From Craterostigma plantagineum (taxonomy: Eukaryota; Streptophyta; Magnoliopsida; Lamiales; Linderniaceae): DNA of 64,000 nt. A model generated the notes under the pieces. The model saw nothing but the letters and a program-made list of their open reading frames with translations. It ran no database searches and was not told where the DNA came from. Both the position numbers and the translations under genes were made by a program. Location of the stretch: positions 2,542,001-2,606,000 of the forward strand of contig JAPQWV010000050.1 in the NCBI GenBank assembly GCA_027422505.1. The letters run 5' to 3'. The first letter of the stretch is position 1. Each line of letters starts with the position of its first letter. Shown here one piece after another: positions 12,401 to 22,540 of the stretch.

Positions 12401-12637
12401 TCTGACCATGCAGCTCTTAAATATTTGTTGTCAAAGAAGGAGTCGAAACCGCGCTTAATACGATGGATTTTGTTGCTTCAAGAGTTTGATTGGGAGATCA
12501 AGGATCGCAAGGGCGTCGACAACTCCGTGGCGAACCACTTGAGCCGTTTGATTCGTGACGAAGAGCCACTACCAATTTCTGAAACATTTCCAGATGAGCA
12601 ACTAAGGAATTTCAAGAACCTTGGTTTGCCGATATAG
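9470..12637 (+). pseudogene. Athila gag C-terminus, protease, reverse transcriptase and RNase H
   Basis: A 1055-residue open frame. A CCHC zinc knuckle (C11, C14, H19, C24) comes first, followed by a Pro/Gln-rich linker. An aspartic protease with DLGAS near residue 316 follows, then the reverse transcriptase (WRMCIDFRKLKAATRKDHFPLPFIDQ, catalytic FMDDF near residue 765) and RNase H with its CDAS motif and the DHAALKYLL block. It has no proper start because it is the continuation of gag after a frameshift. It ends at TAG 12635-12637 because of another one-base shift just before 12619; downstream the next frame reads PWFADIVNYLV and on into the integrase. The length of open frame suggests few mutations since insertion. 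Confidence 0.9.
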
Positions 12638-13993
12638 TTAATTACTTGGTAAGTGGTGTGCTACCTCCATATTTGAGTTCTTCAAGGAGAAATAAAATTA
12701 AGAGTTATTCTAAATACTATATTTGGGATGAACCATATTTGTGGAAAATTGGTTTGGACCAAATAATACGTAGGTGTGTTGCAAATGATGAAATTAATGA
12801 TATACTCACTCATTGTCATACATATGCATGTGGAGGACATTTCGGCCCTAAGCGAACTGCTAGGAAAATTTTAGACTGTGGATTTTATTGGGAAACTATT
12901 TTTAAAGATGCTTACTTATTTTGCAAGAGTTGTCCTAATTGTCAAAGAACGGGTACAATTTCTTTTAGAGTTCGATGTATGGGGAATGGATTTTATGGGA
13001 CGTTTTCCAAGTTCGTTTGGTTTTCTTTATATTTTGCTTGCCCTTGATTATGTGTCGAAGTGGGTAGAAGCAAAGGCTACCCGAACTAACGATTCTAAAG
13101 TGGTTGTAGGATTTCTTAAATCAAACATCTTTAGTAGGTTCGGAGTTCCCCGTGCAATTATAAGCGACCAAGATACACATTTTTGCAATCGCACGGTGGA
13201 AGCACTCATGCGCAAATACGGAGTCCATCATCGGTTAGCCACTACTTGTCATCCACAATCAAACGGACAAGCTGAAGTTTCAAATAGGGAGGTCAAGAAT
13301 ATTTTGGAGAAAACCGTAAACCCGAATCGTAAGGACTGGAGCTTGTGGCTAGACGACGCACTTTGGGCATATCACACTGCTTTTAAAACACCAATTGGGA
13401 TGTCGCCATATCGCATAGTTTTCGGTAAGATGTGTCATTTACCTGTTGAAATTGAACATCGTGCTTTTTGGGCAGTTAAACAGTGCAACATGGAGGCCAC
13501 AAAAGCTGGTGAGGAGCGAAAATTTCAGCTACAGGAACTTGAAGAAATTCGCCTAGAAGCCTATGAGAATGCGAGAATGTACAAGGAACGCACGAAGCAA
13601 TTTCACGACAAACTCCTACATAAAAAAGAATTCATGGTAGATCAAAAAGTTCTCCTTTCAAGGTTGAAATTCATGCCAGGTAAGCTCAAATCTCGTTGGA
13701 TGGGACCATATATTGTTAAAAATATTTTTTCAAATGGCGTTATTGAAATTGAGTGCATATCCACTAACAAGTGTTTCAAGGTGAATAGTCATAGGCTAAA
13801 ACAATATTTTGAGAATGCTTTTATGGTTTGCGTGGAAGAGATCAAGTTGTGCCACCCATTTATGCATGAAGTGGAAGAACGGAGATTACGTCTAGCCAAA
13901 GACGTTAAAGAAAAGCGCTCATTGGGAGGCAACCCAACATTATCCAATTTTATTTTGTTATTGCAATATTTCGTTTTATCTATGTTTCAATGA
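12619..13993 (+). pseudogene. Athila integrase, with an internal deletion and frameshift
   Basis: The first part (to about 12965) holds the HHCC zinc-binding domain, ending [11 protein letters not shown]. The segment normally linking this to the core, about 15-20 residues, is deleted at about 12965-12970, and the frame changes. The second part (frame of 12878-13993) has the DDE core: the first Asp in LALDYVSKW, the second in IISDQDTHF and the Glu in [12 protein letters not shown]-terminal domain ends near SHRLKQYF. Integrase would insert the cDNA into host DNA. Translation runs on to TGA at 13991-13993, past the conserved Athila post-pol motif. The break makes this copy non-functional. Confidence 0.88.
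13903..13935 (+). other. Conserved post-pol motif (GCGCT ... TTGGGAGGCAACCC)
   Basis: The string around GACGTTAAAGA and TTGGGAGGCAACCC recurs just after the integrase of the inner element (21699-21731). In the outer element it lies inside the integrase reading frame, and in the inner one after the stop codon, so its conservation is not for protein. It contains a small GGG/CCC hairpin. Function unknown. Confidence 0.55.
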
Positions 13994-14413
13994 TGCTTAA
14001 GCAGGTTTGCTATCAAGTACGTATACTACAAGATATAACTAGGCTCGGAAACAAATATCCTCTCGCTCGGAATTTCTCTACGACCCAATCATTGTCAGGG
14101 AAGTTTTATTTTCAGCATCACTTTTATTATTCTTCGCATCTACTCTGAACATATTAAAATGAAAATTGGGGTGGGAATCTTTAGATTTTAGCTACTATTT
14201 TCATTAGAATACTTGATAAACGTATTTTAATACGTTTATTGTTGTATTTATTTGGGTAATAATAAGAAATTATTGGTCATTCCATGCATTTATTGGCTTT
14301 ATTTACACCCATTTAAATATTGTAGGACCTTGGAATGATTATCGAGCGAAAAGGAACGAAAACGAGGCGAAAACGACGCGAAAAGGACCCAGTATGAAGC
14401 TGCCAGGCAACGT

Positions 14414-14877
14414 TCATGGCCGTGAATCACCTCGCATGAGGCCATGAACGTGGGCAGTGAGGTTAAGATGAGAAGACCCTCAGGTGTCACGGCCGTGAGA
14501 CCTTATGCAAGAGGCCGTGAACGACGACAGAGACTTGAACAAGCTCCACTCACAGCCGTGAATAGTTATGCAACAAGCCCTGAACCCTGGCAGAGGCTTA
14601 AGTAGAGAGTAGGCTTCAAGTGTCACGGCTGTGAGGCCTTATGCAACAAGCCGTGAATCAAGGCAGAGAGCTCAACGAAGGAAAAATCCGTCGATTCACG
14701 GCCGTGACTTATGATGCACGTGGCCCTGACTATTTCCAGAAAGTCAAGATTTAGGGTTTAAGCCGTCGTCACGGCCGTGAAGCGTGTTGCACAAGGCCGT
14801 GACTCATGCCAGAAAGTCAAGAAATAGGTTTTTAAGCCGCCTTCACGGCCGTGAAGGCCCGTTAAGAGGCCGTGAAC
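14414..14877 (+). repeat. Seven-unit palindrome array in the 5' LTR (TCACGGCCGTGA plus half site)
   Basis: The 12-base palindrome TCACGGCCGTGA or a one-base variant starts at 14414, 14487, 14550, 14623, 14696, 14769 and 14843, a period of about 73 bases with one of 63. Each is followed after roughly 10-16 bases, often containing TTATGCA or similar, by a half site GGCCGTGA. Each unit can form a stem of eight to nine pairs between TTCACGGCC and GGCCGTGAA. The array ends about 36 bases before the TATA-like box at 14914, which suggests an upstream regulatory array. In this LTR units 1, 3 and 4 carry a C-to-T or G-to-A change; the 3' LTR copy (25878-26341) has all seven palindromes perfect. Confidence 0.85.
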
Positions 14878-14913
14878 GTGCCAAAATGCAGGGTTTTAGC
14901 CCATTTTCGAACC

Positions 14914-14920
14914 ATAAAAG
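14914..14920 (+). promoter_or_regulatory. TATA-like box of the inner element's 5' LTR
   Basis: ATAAAAG, just after the palindrome array, is the best TATA-like candidate in this LTR and is conserved at 26378-26384. It is an inference from position and sequence. Confidence 0.4.
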
Positions 14921-15902
14921 GGTGGCTCTACTCAGAACTCAAAAAAAGACCTCATAGGGACGAAGACTTAGAGCAAAGAAGAGAAGGAAGAACACTAGAA
15001 GCAGTCCCGTGATTCGGAGAAGCTCAAGGGACGATCCAGCAACGAAGCTACGCTCATACGATCGAGGAACGAGAGCTCCACCTCGGAAACGCCATATTCA
15101 CTTCTTAGGGAAGTTTTTATGAGTTCTCTATCCTCGTTTTCCTTAAATCTCGTTGTTGTGACGTTCAATATGAGTAGCTAATCCTTTTGTGTGTTTGGGA
15201 ATAGATGAACGTTGGGTTATGTTGTAGTTAAGGCGTAGGATAATCGTGAACACGTGTATTCGACTATTTATCGTTCTATGATGTTGTTTCTTCGTATCAA
15301 TATGTCTATGTGTTGATATGCATGTGTGGTATATCGTTTAGGGCGATAGCTAAATAACGATTAGGCCGTTCGTAGACGTTAGGATTCGAGTATAGGGCGA
15401 CAGCAAATACTAGATCCTCGCCGTCTAGTAATCGCTAAATTTAGATCCCCACGAACGTTTAGGGCGACAGCAAATCCGTGAGTGGGTAGGAAATTACTGC
15501 AATTTAGTCGATAATCACGTAGGAGCGATATTCCGTAAGCCTTAGCCAACAAAACTCAGCGGGATTCGAATCCCGGACACATATTTGTCATCTTAAGTCA
15601 CTCTTATTACTTCTAGTTGTGTTCCTTAGTCTTTCGATCCTTTAAGTTGCTCTGTTAAGTTAGTTCGTAATATAAACAAATCCTGTTATTTTATTTAGGT
15701 TAAATATCGAGTCAATAGGTTAATACTAGTACTCAATTTATTCCTCGTGTTCGATACTCGGATATTCGCTATAGCTATATTACAAACGATAGGTACACTG
15801 CCTATCGCGCGTGATTCTAGTTATAATATATTCGTTTTAATTATTACTTGACGTACTCGCACGATCTTTTAATTTAAACATACACACACGCGATCAAGTT
15901 TT

Positions 15903-15920
15903 TGGCGCCGTTGCCGGGGA
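15903..15920 (+). other. Primer binding site, tRNA-Asp (inner element)
   Basis: TGGCGCCGTTGCCGGGGA, five bases inside the LTR, identical to the outer element's site and complementary to the tRNA-Asp 3' end. Confidence 0.88.
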
Positions 15921-16092
15921 ATAGATTGATATTAGGAACACCCTAGTTCGGTAATTTAGCTATTTTCCCAGTTTTTGGTTAATTGCGTTTTTTGTTTCTA
16001 CATCATTATTAGTCTCGTTACCTTTTCAACGTATTTGTCTAGTTCTTCGCTAAATTTCGTTTTCACTCATTGAAGGTACTGTTTGACGGTGG

Positions 16093-17445
16093 ATGACCCG
16101 AAGCCACCCATCGGGTCCAATTGTTGAAGGAGATCCAGATTTCGAGCAGAAATTGCGAAGGCAACTCAGATACAATTCAGAAGGCACGGCTAGTAACTAT
16201 CAAGAAGCGTTAGTAAGCTACTCAGAGGACAACTCTCAGGAGTCGGCAGAGAATTCTCGAACAGAGGCATCTGTAGATGGTCGAGAGACAGAAGTCGAGA
16301 TGGCTGAACGCAGAGTACCGGTCCACCAGGACCATGAAGAGGAACAATCTCTACAAGACCTACTCAAGAGTGCCTCCCTCGGCGGAACTGAATCGGCAAT
16401 CGTTATTCCGCCGATCGAGAACAATAATTTCGAGCTGAAGCACGCCTGGCTTCAGATGATCTTTCAGACGGCTCAGTTTGAAGGAAATCCCGATGATGAT
16501 CCGTACTCCCACCTGAAGGCTTTTCTTACAGTAACAGACACCATTAAGATTAATGGGGTCCCGAGTGATGCGATTAAACTAATGTTGTTTCCATTCTCAC
16601 TCAAGTACAGGGCGAAGGATTGGTTGGAGATGTTACCGCCCAGATCGATCACTACGTGGGAAGAACTACGAGCAGCATTCATCGGCCATTACTTCCCACT
16701 GTCAAAGGTATTACGGTTGAAGACGGAGATCTCCCTTTTTCACCAGCAGGATTCAGAGAATCTTTACGAAGTGTGGGAGAGGTACAAATCGCTGTTGAAG
16801 AAATGTCCACAACACGGGATGTCGAAGGCCGCTATGATCAACCGATTTCATGAGGGCCTCAATGATCAAACAGTTCATATGTTAGACGGAGCCGCGGGAG
16901 GAGGGCTCGTAAAGCTCAATGCTACAGACGCTTGGAACCTAATCGAAGACTACTCGAGGAACAGTTTCATGAGAGGCAATACGAGGATTAAGACTCCAGG
17001 AGTGTTTGGGGTGAGCGAGGAGACTGCTACACATGCCAAGATTGAGGCGTTGCAACAGCAGATTGCAACTACCAATTCCCAGCTCCAGACAGTGATCAAC
17101 ACACTACTCCCAAAGGCCGGGCAAACACAGCCAATACATGCCGTGATGACAAGCCCATCGCCTCAGAAGCCATATACACCACAATGCGATATTTGCGGTG
17201 CAGCTCATGAGACCTCGGAGTGCCAAGTCGGACAATCACTGGAACACGTGGACTATATGGGGAATTACCAAGGCCAGCGAAGTTTTCAACCTCGCGCGCA
17301 TCCAAATCTATCATATGGGAACCAAAACCACAACGCCCAAGGACCACCGGATTCCAACCTAGATCTTCTGGTTTCCAAGGAGGAACATCACGTCCGTATC
17401 AGAATACATCTGCAGGGTCGGGGTCCGACGACATTAGGGAAATGA
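16093..17445 (+). pseudogene. Athila gag of the inner element, first frame
   Basis: Starts at ATG 16093. An acidic Ser/Glu-rich N-terminus of about 100 residues is followed by the gag core (AQFEGNPDDDPYSHLKAFL, YRAKDWLEMLPPRSITTWEEL, LYEVWERYKSLLKKCPQHG). A Cys-containing segment (CDICGAAHETSEC) has the spacing of an Athila zinc knuckle. Homology leaves this frame near 17345, just after NAQGPP, and resumes in the next frame with GFQPRSSGFQGG. The last 30 or so residues to 17445 are therefore out-of-frame read-through of a one-base indel. Confidence 0.87.
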
Positions 17446-18610
17446 AGGATATGATGAAGACGCTCATCACCAATTTCAGCAACACCACACAAGCCCACGA
17501 GAGTCGGATGAATAAGATGGAGGAGTACATAGAAGTACGTGCCCAGAATACCGACGCTTCTATCAAGAAATTGGAGCAACAAGTGGGCCAAATGGCGCAG
17601 TTGGCTGAGCGAACTCAGGGATCACTCCCAAGTTATACCGAATCAAATCCTAAGGAGTATTGCAAGGCGGTCACCCTGAGAAACGGAAGAGAGTTGCAAG
17701 AGGTACCTCCCAAGAAGAAATCAAATGATAAAGCTGAGGTCGAGGTCCACGACGAGCCAGAAATGGAGATGGGCAAAGGCGACAATGTTGAGAAAGCTGA
17801 AGCTGAGAAGGAAAACGCCGAAGCTGAGAAGGAGAAGGTCGAGCCTGAGAAAGAAAAGGTGAAGGAGATCGAGCGGCCACCGGTGAAGCCATACAAGCCA
17901 AAAATTCCTTACCCAGCCCGACTAAAGAAGGATAAAGACGAGGCACAATTTGGTAAATTTATGAGTATGTGTAAGGAATTGCATATTAACCTACCTTTTG
18001 TTGAAGCTATTACGCAGATGCCTAGCTTCGCCAAGTTCTTGAAGGACCTACTGACGAACAGAAGGAAGCTCGAACATGTCTCCACCGTATGCCTGCGAGG
18101 AGAGTGCTCGGCGATACCCCAAAGCAAGATCCCTAAGAAGCTTAAGGACCCAGGGAGTTTTACTATTCTCTGTCTTATAGGAGACTTAGTTGTTGAGCGT
18201 GCGTTAGCTGACCTAGGTGCTAGCATTAATTTAATGCCATATTCAATGTTTAAGCGCTTAGGATTAGGTGAGCCACGACCCACTAGGATGAGCTTGCAGT
18301 TAGCCGATAGATCGTTGAAGTATCCTTGAGGTGTTATCGAGGACGTTCTAGTTAAAGTGGATAAGTTCGTAATTCCTGCTGATTTCGTTATTTTAGACAT
18401 GGAGGAGGATGATAATGTTCCGTTGATATTAGGCAGACCGTTCTTAGCCACAGGAGAAACCATGATAGACGTTAGGAATGGTACATTGACGTTGACAGTA
18501 GATGGAGAAAAGGTTACATTTAGTATGGCAGATTCGATGAAAAAGAGTAATGAGCAAGACGATAAATGCTATTTTTTAGACGTGTTTGAGCACGATTTTC
18601 TCTTTTCCGT
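17340..18610 (+). pseudogene. Gag C-terminus and aspartic protease of the inner element
   Basis: Read in the frame after the shift near 17345. It carries a helical segment (MMKTLITNFSN to QVGQMAQLAERTQG), the Athila landmark CKAVTLRNGREL, a Glu/Lys repeat region (imperfect copies of EAEKEK) and the protease with DLGASINLMP near 18211. A TGA at 18327-18329 follows SLKYP, where related proteins continue with Arg-Gly-Val; a CGA to TGA change explains it. The frame then stays open through the GRPFLAT motif to about 18600. There another shift leads to the frame that carries the reverse transcriptase. Confidence 0.85.
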
Positions 18611-20746
18611 GCAAGGTGTCACAGGTCGGCGAGCAGGACATGCATACACTTATGGCAATCGACGAGTGTGGGGAGGAGGTCGACGAGCCTATCATAGCCA
18701 TCGACGAGAGCAGCGAAGAGGACAAAGAAAAGAGCTCGGTCGAGGAGCCACCGGTCCTAGAGTTGAAGCCGCTGCCCGACCACCTCGAGTACGCGTTCCT
18801 TAGCAGCAATGGAGGGCTACCAGTCATCATCTCGTCGAGCCTAGACAACGGACAGAAGGGCCAGCTCTTGGATGTGTTGAAAGCGCACAAGAAGGCCTTG
18901 GCGTGGAAAATATCCGACATAAGGGGTATCAGCCCGAGCTACTGCACGCATAAGATCCTCATGGAGGACGATTTCAAGCCGGTCGCTCAACGCCAAAGGC
19001 GGCTCAACCCCAATATGAAGGACGTGGTAAAGAAGGAAGTAATCAAACTGCTAGACGCAGGGATGATCTATCCCATTTCAGACAGCGCATGGGTCAGCCC
19101 GGTCCAAGTAGTCCCAAAGAAGGGAGGCATGACGGTCGTCACCAATGACAAGAACGAGCTGATTCCGACGAGGACGGTGACTGGATGGCGCGTCTGCATT
19201 GACTACAGGAAGTTGAACGATGCGACGAGAAAGGATCATTTTCCTTTACCGTTTATTGATCAGATGTTAGAAAAACTCGCCGGTCATTCATTTTATTGTT
19301 TCCTTGATGGTTTGTCAGGTTATCTGCAGATCCCCATAGCACCCGAGGACCAGAAAAAGACGACGTTTACATGCCCGTTCGGAACATTCGCGTACCCGAA
19401 GGATGCCATTTGGCTTATGCAATGCCCCAGCCACCTTCCAGCGATGCATGATGGCCATATTCGACGAACTGGTAGGTGAGGTAATGGAGTTATTTATGGA
19501 CGACTTTTCTGTGTTCGGTTCCTCGTTTGATGCATGTTTGTCAAATCTGAAACTCGTACTCGCACGATGCGAGGAAACAAACTTGGCACTTAATTGGGAA
19601 AAGTGCCACTTCATGGTTCGAGAGGGTATAGTTCTCGGTCATAAGATCTCCTCTAAGGGAATCGAAGTGGACCGAGCTAAGTTAGAGACGATAGAAAAAT
19701 TGCCCGTTCCCTCGAACGTGAAGTCCATTAGGAGCTTTCTAGGACATGCGGGGTATTATCGTAGGTTTATTAAAGATTTTTCTAAGATCGCGAGACCCAT
19801 GTCTAGGTTGCTAGAAAAAGATGCCCCATTTGATTTTAATGACGAGTGCTTGCATGCTTTCAATTTGCTTAAGGAGCGACTTATCGCAGCACCTATTATG
19901 GTCGCCCCTGACTGGGGGCTGCCCTTTGAACTAATGTGCGATGCTAGTGACTATGCAGTTGGGGCCGTGTTAGAGCAGCGTAAGGACAACCATTTCAGGC
20001 CGATCTACTATGCGAGTAAGACGTTAGACGCAGCCCAAGCCAATTACACGACCACCGAAAAGGAGCTGTTGGCTGTCGTGTTTGCTTTCGACAAGTTCAG
20101 GTCATATCTTATCCTATCCAAAGTTATCGTTTTTACTGACCATTCTGCTCTTAAGTACTTGTTAGCAAAGCCCGATGCCAAGCCACGGCTAATCAGATGG
20201 ATCCTACTACTGCAAGAGTTCGATATTGAGATTCGGGATAAGAAGGGAGCGGAGAACCTAGCGGCGGATCACCTCTCTCGACTGGAGGAGTCCGAAATAT
20301 ACCACAAGGACGGAAGGCCGATACAAGATAGGTTCCCAGACGAGCATCTTTACTCGATACAGGTGGTAAGTGACGTCACTCCCTGGTTTGCAGATTATGC
20401 TAACTATCTTGTTGCGAGGGTCCTACCAAAGGAGTATACCAGTCAGCAAAAGAAGAAATTCTTTTCTGATTTGAGATACTACTTTTGGGAAGACCCATAT
20501 CTTTTCAGGCGATGTGCAGACCAGGTGATACGACGATGCGTTGTCGTTCCAGAAACGACACAGATCCTGAGGCACTGCCACAATGGACCGATCGGAGGGC
20601 ACTACGCAGCCAACAGAACCGCTCATAAGGTGTTGGAAAGCGGATTCTACTGGCCCATGATATTCAAGGACGCCCAAAGGTACGTTGACACTTGTGATCA
20701 GTGTCAGCGCGCAGGTACTCTCTCAAAACGCGACGAAATGCCCTAG
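18611..20746 (+). pseudogene. Reverse transcriptase, RNase H and integrase zinc finger of the inner element
   Basis: The first block (to about 19395) has the acidic linker and reverse transcriptase motifs WRVCIDYRKLNDATRKDHF and CFLDGLSGYLQIP. An extra C in the CCC run at about 19396-19398 shifts the frame between TFAY and the [15 protein letters not shown] block. The second frame (19403-20746) carries the catalytic FMDDF, RNase H ([31 protein letters not shown]) and the integrase HHCC domain ending CDQCQRAGT. It stops at TAG 20744-20746 after KRDEMP, where related elements continue; C to T is the simplest cause. Confidence 0.87.
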
Positions 20747-21672
20747 AACTTCATCCTAGTTTGTGAAATTTCGACGTTTGGGGTATAGATTTTATGGGAC
20801 CATTCCCTAGCTCGTACAATAATAAGTACATCCTAGTTGCGGTCGATTATGTGTCTAAATGGGCCGAGGCGCAAGCCTTACCCACGAACGACGCTAGGGT
20901 AGTCGTTAGATTTCTTCGAGCATTGTTTTCACGTTTTGGGGCGCCTAGGTGCATTATTAGTGATAGGGGTACACATTTCTGTAACACCCAGTTTGCACGC
21001 ACGTTAGAACGTTATGGTGTTAGACACAGCCTATCCACCCCATACCATCCCCAAGCTAGTGGTCAAGTAGAAGTAGTGAACCGTGAATTGAAGCGCATTC
21101 TAGAGAAAACAATAGATGGGAATCGACGGGAATGGGCGAATAAACTTAACGACGCACTTTGGGCGTATAGGACTGCATATAAGACGCCAATAGACACTAC
21201 CCCATATCGACTAGTTTACGGAAAGACATGTCACCTTCCTGTTGAACTAGAACATAAAGCCTACTGGGCGATAAAGTCTTTAAACCTCGATTTGGTGCAA
21301 GTCGGTGAAAAACGTAAGCTCCAGATCAATGAGGTTGATGAATGGCGTTTGTCGGCATACGACAATGCAAAAATGTATAAGGAGCGCTCAAAAGCGTATC
21401 ACGATAAGAAGATCAAGCAACATAGAGAATTTCAAGAGGGGGATCAAGTCCTCCTTTTCAATTCTCGTCTTAGACTTTTTCCCGGAAAGCTAAGATCTCG
21501 TTGGTCTGGACCTTTTACAGTTACTCGTGTTTTTCCCTATGGTACTGTCGAAATTTCAAATGTTGAGCAGGGAAATTTCAAGGTTAATGGCCATCGACTG
21601 AAGCATTACTACGGAGGAGGAGCAGACACAGGAACAAAGGAGGTCATGTACCTCGATTTCAAGCTATCGTAG
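20747..21672 (+). pseudogene. Integrase core and C-terminal domain of the inner element
   Basis: After the TAG the homology continues (NFILVCEI). A lost T in GAAATTTCGAC near 20770 then shifts to the frame with [19 protein letters not shown] sequence. The DDE residues are present: Asp in VAVDYVSKW, Asp in IISDRGTHF, Glu in [10 protein letters not shown]. The C-terminal domain shows [15 protein letters not shown] and ends [11 protein letters not shown] followed by a short tail to TAG 21670-21672. The core itself is open and complete, so only linkers are broken. Confidence 0.87.
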
Positions 21673-21698
21673 AACCAAAAAGGGTACGTCCGGCTCAC

Positions 21699-21731
21699 GA
21701 CGTTAAAGAAGCGCTTCTTGGGAGGCAACCC
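21699..21731 (+). other. Conserved post-pol motif of the inner element
   Basis: ACGACGTTAAAGAAGCGCT and TTGGGAGGCAACCC lie 27-59 bases after the integrase stop and match the motif at 13903-13935 of the outer element, although the sequence around it differs. I know it as recurrent after pol in Athila-like elements; its role is not known to me. Confidence 0.55.
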
Positions 21732-22048
21732 AGGTATTTTTATTTATGTTTTAAGCATTATAAATAAAAAAAAATAATTAATTAATAATCTAAAACTTTT
21801 ATAAATTAAATTAAATAAAACAACAATAATAATAATAACAGTAATATTTTAATTAATAATAAGTTTATTACAAACATTGAAGATGGGTACAAAGCAGAGT
21901 CTAGAGACGAGATAGGACCGATAGTTTTACTTCATAAACAATGGCTACAATACCATTACAACGTGTGAAAGACCAACACAAAAGCAAATTAAAACAGCGA
22001 ATAACACAAAAGATAGAACAATAGTTTATTTTGCTTCATAAGGGCGAG
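21732..22048. other. AT-rich spacer, 3' part of the antisense transcription unit
   Basis: Begins with an AT-rich tract (21740-21860) with AATAAT repeats. Read on the minus strand, the stretch from 22048 down would be the 3' untranslated region of the antisense mini-gene. It has a candidate poly(A) signal AATAAA at 21864-21869. No sense-strand frame stands out. Confidence 0.5.
21864..21869 (-). terminator. Candidate poly(A) signal of the antisense mini-gene
   Basis: AATAAA on the minus strand (TTTATT on plus), about 180 bases after the stop codon of the 54-codon frame and within a T-rich context. Position and sequence suit a plant polyadenylation signal; no transcript evidence is available. 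Confidence 0.35.
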
Positions 22049-22213
22049 TTACACACAAGTGCACCTTGTGATAACCCAACACACGAAAGCAAGTAAAACT
22101 CCAAACAAGCCCAAAAGAAGAGCAAGGTAGAGTGATACCATATCTAAATTACGACGAATTCTTGCATATTCCTCACTCTCATCCTCACGACCTTGCTGCT
22201 GTCCCCAATTCAT
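22049..22213 (-). CDS. Antisense 54-residue single-pass membrane microprotein in the inner Athila element
   Basis: On the minus strand, ATG at 22213-22211 opens a frame of 54 codons ending in TAA at 22049-22051. The N-terminal half is hydrophilic (MNWGQQQGREDESEEYARIR). It is followed by one strong hydrophobic helix, about residues 25-48 (LYLALLLGLFGVLLAFVCWVI), and a short tail TRCTCV with two cysteines. This fits a small anchored protein, with the N-terminal part perhaps cytosolic. A consensus TATA box lies 86-95 bases upstream and a poly(A) signal downstream, so it looks like a complete small gene transcribed against gag-pol. I recognise no family; antisense extra frames are known in some Ty3/gypsy lineages such as Tat. 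It might instead be a chance frame, but the promoter, hydrophobic pattern and lack of breaks in an otherwise broken element argue against that. Confidence 0.55.
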   Translation of the reverse strand: MNWGQQQGREDESEEYARIRRNLDMVSLYLALLLGLFGVLLAFVCWVITRCTCV

Positions 22214-22298
22214 AGTGGCTAGATAACTCTTTCGAAAATAAGATTGTTAAAGACGTGGGTTTATGGTAGATGATGCTATTGTGTTGTTCTACCACTGT

Positions 22299-22308
22299 CT
22301 ATTTATAG
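22299..22308 (-). promoter_or_regulatory. TATA box of the antisense mini-gene
   Basis: On the minus strand CTATAAATAG, identical to the TATA box of the outer element's LTR. It predicts a start near 22270-22276 and a leader of about 60 bases before the ATG at 22213. The palindrome array at 22541-23092 lies upstream of it. Confidence 0.5.
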
Positions 22309-22540
22309 GCATGAACGGCACAGAAATATCATTGTCATATCAGCAAATCCCATAAATGATACAGACGAATTTTTGACTTGAATGGTCTGACGCCGCGTGA
22401 GAAAGTGGTATTTCCCTTGTCGATTATCAGATTTCTCCTCGTGCCAATCGTTCTCGAAAAAATCGTCGATTGCGTGTCAATCATAGTTAAAATATATATT
22501 AAATAAATAATAAGTATCATATAAAAAAAATTAACTGAAG

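Larger units (their letters stand above)
14214..15897 (+). repeat. 5' LTR of the inner Athila element
   Basis: It contains a seven-unit palindrome array (14414-14877) and a TATA-like box ATAAAAG at 14914-14920. It also has three spaced copies of TAGGGCGAYAGC at about 15339, 15395 and 15461, and a 16-bp perfect palindrome CGGGATTCGAATCCCG at 15560-15575. The last resembles a tRNA box B. The 3' LTR at 25678-27360 has all of these. Confidence 0.92.

Noticed and set aside
14414..14877. Possible CRISPR-like array of regular repeats with spacers
   Set aside because: The repeats are short palindromes with partly conserved spacers inside a plant LTR, present in both LTRs; this is not a prokaryotic locus.
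17633..17946. Minus-strand Ser/Phe-rich frames opposite gag of the inner element
   Set aside because: Shadow of the Glu/Lys repeat region of the sense frame.
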